Of a DNA stretch of 37,331 nucleotides, positions 32,864-37,331 are shown piece by piece (the stretch's first letter is position 1; every line of letters starts with the position of its first letter). A model generated the notes under the pieces. The model saw nothing but the letters and a program-made list of their open reading frames with translations. It did not search any database and was not told where the DNA came from. The position numbers and the translations under genes were made by a program. The stretch spans positions 1-37,331 of the forward strand of contig UQYF01000025.1 of assembly GCA_900545175.1 (NCBI GenBank). Reading direction: 5' to 3'. This DNA comes from an uncultured Eubacteriales bacterium (GTDB lineage: Bacteria; Bacillota; Clostridia; Lachnospirales; Lachnospiraceae).

Positions 32864-35260
32864 ATGAAAGAAATTAGTAAAAATCAAGGTTCAAAGAGAA
32901 TGCCGTACTGGCTGTGTACATTTATTGTAAGTTTTATAGCCGCTGCAGCGGCAATACTGCCGGTTCTTATAAATAATAACGGATATATAGCAATGTCACA
33001 TGATTTTGCTGCGGAGGAGATTTCTTATAACATATTGATGAACAAGGCGGTAAAGTCGGGAGACATTCTGTGGAACTGGGGAATTGATATAGGAAGTAAC
33101 TTTGTCGAGACATTCAGCTTCTACGGTCTTGGAAGTCCTTTTATGTGGATTATGCTGCTGTTTCCGGCGGCAATGGTGCCTAAGCTTTTAGGACCTGTCA
33201 TGATCCTGAAGTTTGCCGCGGCAGGAACGATATCGTCAGTGTATTTTAACAGGCACTTAAAGAGTAAGAATCTGGTTGTGTTAGCATCGGTGCTCTATGC
33301 ATTTTCCGGTTTCCAGTGTGCAAGTGTTGTTTTCTATCATTTCCAGGATCCGGTTGCATTCTTTCCGCTCCTTTTAATCGGAGTGGAGAAGCTCATTGAG
33401 GATAAGAAGCATGGCTGGCTGGCATTCGGTGTTATGGTAAATGCACTGTGCAATTATGTATTCTTTTTTGCAGAGGTCATATTTGTTATTATTTTTTATG
33501 TTGTAAAATATCTTATTCCTCAGATATCGCAGATGTGTGCACAGAAGAAGGCAGCCGGGGGCTCATGGGCAGATGCCGTTAAGCCGGGAAGAATAGTGCA
33601 GCCTCTTATTATGTGCATGCTTGAGGGCATGCTTGGCGTGGCAATGGCAGGAATACTTCTGCTTCCATCGGTCAACGGAACGATGAGCAACAGTAGAATA
33701 TCACAGCATATATCAATATTGTCGTGGTTTACGATGTCAACTAAGAACTGGCTTATGCTCATAAAGGCATTCTTCCTGCCGGGAGAGACGATGAATGCAT
33801 GCCTGAGCGTTGAGTATTCCGACTGGATGACCAATGCAGCATATCTTCCGCTTTTTGGTGCCGTATTTGCTGCTGCGTACATGATATCTAAGAAGGACTG
33901 GCTGTCAAATATACTCAAGGTAGGGCTGGTCTGTGCGGTGGTTCCACTGTTGAACAATGTCTTTTCGTTTCTTTCAAATGAGACATATAGAAGATGGTAT
34001 TTTATGCTGATACTGTTCATGGCACTCGCTACAGCTAAGGTTATCGAGGAGCGCAGGGAATATAAGGTGAAGAAGGCAGCGGTTATATCAGGAATTCTGC
34101 TGATGTTTTTCTTTGTGATGGTTGTGCTTATGAACAGGGAGGAAGGTGTAATCGGTATATATAAGAAAGGGCTGTTTATCGCTTCGTTCTTATTAGGTGT
34201 GGCAGGACCTGTGGCTGCAATAGCATTGCCGCATTTTATGAAGAACTATGTTAATGTGCACAGAGTGTATGTCGCTTTGGCGGTTGTTATATCTGCTGCG
34301 ACACTGGGCATAACCATTAATGAATATGCGAAGGCTACTGACAATACTGCCCAGGATTTCAAGACATATGGCGCTTCGTACGGCGAGAATGTATACGCAT
34401 ATCTTACTGAAATACCTGAAAAGCTCAGTCAGGATGTACTTCCTTACAGATACTATTTTGATGAGGGAATAGGGTATACATATTATAATCTTGCCATGAC
34501 CAATCAGCTCCCTTCAATCAACTCTTTCTGCAGTACGGTACATTCATCCATAGGAGAGTATTATGATGCCATAGGGATTGGAAGAGCGACATGGACCAAT
34601 GCGGGACCGGATGGAATAAGAGAGCTTCTCGGTGCGCGATATGTCGTGTCCTATATTGAACAGCCGGATTATACTTACATCAGAGACTACAGTACAAGCA
34701 CCGGACAGACTTTGAAGCTGTATGAAAATGAGAATGCGCTTCCAATTGGATTTACCTATGATATATATATGACGAGAAGCCAGTTCGAGAGTGTGGATAA
34801 TTACCTTAAGCCGGCAGCGATGCTTAAGATGCTCATAGTAGAGGATGAGGATGAGGAGCTTGTAAGCGGCTATCTGAAAAAATACGATCCTTATACTGAC
34901 GGCACCATTGCATATGAAAATATTGCTGAATATGCACAGGCACATATGGGTGAGTGCTCACAGGGCTTTGTAAGCGGTAAGAATTACTTCCGGTCTGATA
35001 TAACTGCGGATGCGGATAAGTACGCATTCTTTGCCGTTCCGTATGATAAGGCATGGAAGGCGACAGTCAACGGCAGTGAGACACAGATTATCAACGTCAA
35101 TGGTCTTATGGCGGTAAGGATAAGTCAGGGAAGCAATGATATACGATTTGATTATGAGTATAAGATGTTGAAGTACGGAGCAGTACTGAGTGCAATCGGA
35201 GTGCTCGGATGGGCTGCTTATGTGATTATTATGAAGAAACGTGAGAAATCGAATATTTAG
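32864..35260 (+). CDS. YfhO-family multi-TM glycosylation protein (GT-C-like)
   Basis: 798 residues with a TM helix at about 15-37, about a dozen more TM helices to about 490, a large extracytoplasmic C-terminal domain, and a final TM near 770-790 followed by a basic end. The first outer loop carries AMSHDFAAEEISYN and the IGSNFVETFSFYGLGSPF block, the layout of YfhO. In Bacillus YfhO acts with a GtrB-type partner (CsbB) to put sugars on lipoteichoic acid outside the membrane, so here it would use the lipid donor from the GtrB at 26543. Start follows AGGAGA. It is divergent from the acyltransferase gene and ends at a bidirectional terminator. Confidence 0.87.
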   Translation: MKEISKNQGSKRMPYWLCTFIVSFIAAAAAILPVLINNNGYIAMSHDFAAEEISYNILMNKAVKSGDILWNWGIDIGSNFVETFSFYGLGSPFMWIMLLFPAAMVPKLLGPVMILKFAAAGTISSVYFNRHLKSKNLVVLASVLYAFSGFQCASVVFYHFQDPVAFFPLLLIGVEKLIEDKKHGWLAFGVMVNALCNYVFFFAEVIFVIIFYVVKYLIPQISQMCAQKKAAGGSWADAVKPGRIVQPLIMCMLEGMLGVAMAGILLLPSVNGTMSNSRISQHISILSWFTMSTKNWLMLIKAFFLPGETMNACLSVEYSDWMTNAAYLPLFGAVFAAAYMISKKDWLSNILKVGLVCAVVPLLNNVFSFLSNETYRRWYFMLILFMALATAKVIEERREYKVKKAAVISGILLMFFFVMVVLMNREEGVIGIYKKGLFIASFLLGVAGPVAAIALPHFMKNYVNVHRVYVALAVVISAATLGITINEYAKATDNTAQDFKTYGASYGENVYAYLTEIPEKLSQDVLPYRYYFDEGIGYTYYNLAMTNQLPSINSFCSTVHSSIGEYYDAIGIGRATWTNAGPDGIRELLGARYVVSYIEQPDYTYIRDYSTSTGQTLKLYENENALPIGFTYDIYMTRSQFESVDNYLKPAAMLKMLIVEDEDEELVSGYLKKYDPYTDGTIAYENIAEYAQAHMGECSQGFVSGKNYFRSDITADADKYAFFAVPYDKAWKATVNGSETQIINVNGLMAVRISQGSNDIRFDYEYKMLKYGAVLSAIGVLGWAAYVIIMKKREKSNI

Positions 35261-35276
35261 TAAAGCCGTCTGTGGT

Positions 35277-35315
35277 AAAAGACCGGGTGTACACAAGTGC
35301 GTACCCCGGTCTTTT
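35277..35315. terminator. Bidirectional terminator between YfhO and second GlfT2-like gene
   Basis: AAAAGACCGGG ... CCCGGTCTTTT with an inner GTAC/GTAC region. The stem is 11 bp before a wider loop, followed by short T-runs in both directions. It separates the two convergent genes, whose stops lie at 35260 and 35323. Confidence 0.88.
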
Positions 35316-35322
35316 GTCATAA

Positions 35323-37206
35323 CTATTTTAGATATTTATCCCAGAATTCTTTGGAAGTAAGATATGGCATCCTGCTGTTCCAGGCAGCAGTATCTTTTGT
35401 GAAGTCCTTGATTATATGAAATACGGTCTTAAAGTAACGTCCTATGCCTTTGAAAAACCTTCTGCAGCTTCGCACGACAATGTAACCTCTGCCGGTGGAT
35501 GGGCTATATACATATACACGGTGTGCGGGATATGGCAGCCATGGCAGGTCTGCATTACATATCTTAGTGCCTCCGACAGGCGGCAGCAGATGACAGAGGA
35601 GACAGAGAAGATATTTTGTAAGAGTGCCGGCTGTTGAGCTGCCGCTTTTTTTGACAATATTGTTCTCCTGTTTCATAAGCCGTTCGATATCGGCCTGCCG
35701 GATTCCTGCTTCCTCCGGAGATATGAAGCTATAATTGAGGGCACCAAGGTCTGCATGTTTTTTTGCCGGGTCGGTCTGAATAAAATATTCCGGACCTCTG
35801 TGAAAATCCTCGCAGCCCATAAGTCTGGCATCTGCAACATTATAACGGTACCGCACAAGCTCACCGACAGTTAAAAAGCTTATACGAAGCAGAGTGTGGA
35901 GCTTATCTATGTTAAGCCTCTTATCGGATGCCTGCATTATAAGCATATTGCGTATATCATAGTACTCAATGTCTGCTACACCCTTAGAGGTGGCAGGCGG
36001 ATGCCATACGCATATTCCATTAAGGAGTATGGGCGGGCATCCTGCACGTATTCCGTATTCCACATCATCAAGGTGAAGAAACATAGGCAGAGGCAGATTG
36101 TCAGTGCGGATGTGCTGTGCCGGGATACAGCAGTACCACCAGCCTGTGAAGGATGCATTTTCCGGACATTCGTTGGCGCTTACGAGGTCTGCGTTCCTGA
36201 GGTCAAAAAACTTATGGTAGAAGGTGTATTCATAAAAATCCGTGTTGGCACCCTTTTCAATCTGCAGATACCTTCTGTTAAGGTCAAGCATGGATGCACC
36301 AAGCATGCAGAAGCGGAATTCCTCTTTCAAAAAAGAAAGAAACAGGTAGGTACGTTCAAGTACAGCCGTATCAAGGACAATGTCATCATCCATGAGAAGA
36401 AGATGGCTGAATGGATGCCCGATGTTATTGAGAACAGCTTCTGACATGGTGCGGGTGAAACCGCCGGAACCACCGGTGTTCCTGTTGGAAAATATATGTA
36501 TATGCTCTTTTACATATCTTCCTGAGGATGGGTCAGTATATTCGGATGAAGGCATGCCGGGTATTATCGTGCCGGCATTGTCGGAGATATATACCTCGAG
36601 CCTGTTGTGCATAGGGCTGTCCGGATTGTTGATAATATTGTCAATCAGTAAATGCACATTGCGAAAGAGAAATTCCTCGCGCTTATAGGTGCAGATGCAT
36701 AGTGCAATGTAAGGATTGTTGTCAGGAATGGAGTCGGTCTCATACCAGCCATCCATGAGTTCTTTTACATCCGTATCTTCAAGCGCAAATGGGAATGTCA
36801 GCTCAGCATACAATATTCCGGCCGGCAATTTTCCTTCAGGAGAGGAACCGGAGAAAATATCAGGGAAGCTGATGCAGTACATATCATCTGTATGTCTGAT
36901 GTCCACAGGAATCTCCTGTCTTGTGACACTTACATAGGGAACCATATCAACAGGTGTCTGTAGATCGGCAAAGCAGTTGCAGCCGTCGAGGGTTGTACCA
37001 ACGCTGTTAAAGCAGCGTATGGAGAGAGCATGCCGCGTGCGTATACATAGGGTAAGAGAAGCTATCGAGGTATAATGACACCATTTACCAACGGAGAAGG
37101 CATTGAAATAGGTCTCCAGCGATAAGGTGCTGCCCTTACGCCGATAGTAGAGCTCTTCAATATCACATATATTATCAGAGCTAAAAAGCAGAGGCTGAAT
37201 TTTCAT
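35323..37206 (-). CDS. GlfT2-like galactofuranosyltransferase (second copy)
   Basis: 627 residues, close to the length of mycobacterial GlfT2. Same order of landmarks as the copy at 22298: ALCICTYKREEF (168-179), SNRNTGGSGGFTRT (240-253), DDD (273-275), TGWWYCCIP (354-362), HLDDVEYG (378-385) and CVWH (399-402). The N-terminal beta-rich part (about 1-150) and the long C-terminal helical part are also shared. The two copies are clearly related yet divergent, so they may make different Galf linkages or act at different stages (initiation versus polymerisation). It stands alone on the opposite strand, at the far end of the locus; the window ends in its upstream region, so the promoter is not certain. 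Confidence 0.85.
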   Translation of the reverse strand: MKIQPLLFSSDNICDIEELYYRRKGSTLSLETYFNAFSVGKWCHYTSIASLTLCIRTRHALSIRCFNSVGTTLDGCNCFADLQTPVDMVPYVSVTRQEIPVDIRHTDDMYCISFPDIFSGSSPEGKLPAGILYAELTFPFALEDTDVKELMDGWYETDSIPDNNPYIALCICTYKREEFLFRNVHLLIDNIINNPDSPMHNRLEVYISDNAGTIIPGMPSSEYTDPSSGRYVKEHIHIFSNRNTGGSGGFTRTMSEAVLNNIGHPFSHLLLMDDDIVLDTAVLERTYLFLSFLKEEFRFCMLGASMLDLNRRYLQIEKGANTDFYEYTFYHKFFDLRNADLVSANECPENASFTGWWYCCIPAQHIRTDNLPLPMFLHLDDVEYGIRAGCPPILLNGICVWHPPATSKGVADIEYYDIRNMLIMQASDKRLNIDKLHTLLRISFLTVGELVRYRYNVADARLMGCEDFHRGPEYFIQTDPAKKHADLGALNYSFISPEEAGIRQADIERLMKQENNIVKKSGSSTAGTLTKYLLCLLCHLLPPVGGTKICNADLPWLPYPAHRVYVYSPSTGRGYIVVRSCRRFFKGIGRYFKTVFHIIKDFTKDTAAWNSRMPYLTSKEFWDKYLK

Positions 37207-37278
37207 AATTAAATAACTCCATAAGTAATTAAAAGTGATGATGTTGAGGTCAAAAAGTATTTTGACCTCAATGATATC

Positions 37279-37331
37279 GAATTGCTCCGCTGTAAAACAG
37301 CTCCCGCAATTCTAAAACATTCGGAATCCGC
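37279..37331. repeat. Inverted repeat and possible start of a third R2-like copy at the window edge
   Basis: GAATTGC (37279-37285) pairs with GCAATTC (37306-37312), and GCTG with CAGC inside it, forming an imperfect hairpin. The last 15 bases (37317-37331) are ACATTCGGAATCCGC, one mismatch from 15264-15278 of repeat R2. The window ends there, so whether a full R2 copy follows cannot be seen. This lies upstream of the second GlfT2-like gene. Confidence 0.35.

Noticed and set aside
35896..36444. A 182-residue plus-strand ORF
   Set aside because: Entirely antisense to the second GlfT2-like gene, without a ribosome binding site or recognisable domain.

Overview
The window looks like a chromosomal segment of a low-to-moderate GC, Gram-positive anaerobe of the Clostridia, most likely a gut Lachnospiraceae (Agathobacter, Roseburia or Lachnospira-like). 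This rests on the types of protein encoded (GtrB and YfhO membrane glycosylation proteins, secreted hydrolases with Tyr/Trp-rich C-terminal repeats, an AI-2E/PerM-type exporter), strong AGGAGG-type ribosome binding sites, and the style of the intergenic repeats. No species can be fixed from sequence alone. No rRNA, CRISPR array, transposase, integrase or phage gene was found.

Left part (1-16.8 kb): ordinary chromosomal genes mixed with decay. In order: a DEDDh 3'-5' exonuclease; a convergent membrane-anchored D-Ala-D-Ala carboxypeptidase; a GHMP sugar kinase fused to a sugar-1-phosphate nucleotidyltransferase, behind a structured leader; trmB; a deletion scar in which the 5' end of an MBOAT O-acyltransferase gene runs into the 3' end of its SGNH partner; an unannotated 47-residue Cys-rich basic peptide; and an AT-rich multi-TM protein of the PTPS-related/GT-C type. 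A minus-strand cluster follows: MarR regulator, iron-type alcohol dehydrogenase, aldehyde dehydrogenase. Then come an unrecognised protein, a DUF2726-like protein, two identical tRNA-Lys(CTT) genes each with its own terminator, and an AI-2E family transporter.

Right part (16.9-37.2 kb): a cell-surface polysaccharide locus whose signature is galactofuranose. It encodes UDP-glucose dehydrogenase (UDP-GlcA), UDP-galactopyranose mutase Glf (UDP-Galf), a Wzm/Wzt-type ABC exporter, a GT2 with a coiled-coil and membrane tail, and a GlfT2-like galactofuranosyltransferase. It also has a secreted glucosaminidase-like wall hydrolase with ricin-type lectin repeats, a GtrB polyprenyl-phosphate glycosyltransferase and a membrane-anchored beta-helix protein. 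After a bidirectional terminator come, on the minus strand, a GH43-like secreted enzyme and an acyltransferase-3. A plus-strand YfhO-type GT-C follows, then a second GlfT2-like enzyme on the minus strand. The two secreted hydrolases share a C-terminal module (YWYENG / YRGKEIYDP / SKDVY / KWVRYD / YYFD) that may hold them at the cell surface.

Proposed working model (inference): Glf and Ugd supply precursors; the GT2 and GlfT2-like enzymes build a Galf-containing chain in the cytoplasm; Wzm/Wzt exports it; GtrB with YfhO (and perhaps the distant PTPS-related protein) adds side sugars outside; the acyltransferase-3 O-acylates; and the secreted hydrolases trim or remodel wall and glycan. The main non-coding observations are an inverted pair of a structured intergenic repeat (copies differing by a 91-bp indel at a TTGC microhomology), a second short repeat near 1-55 and 6935-6982, and tRNA terminators that fold well only as minus-strand RNA.
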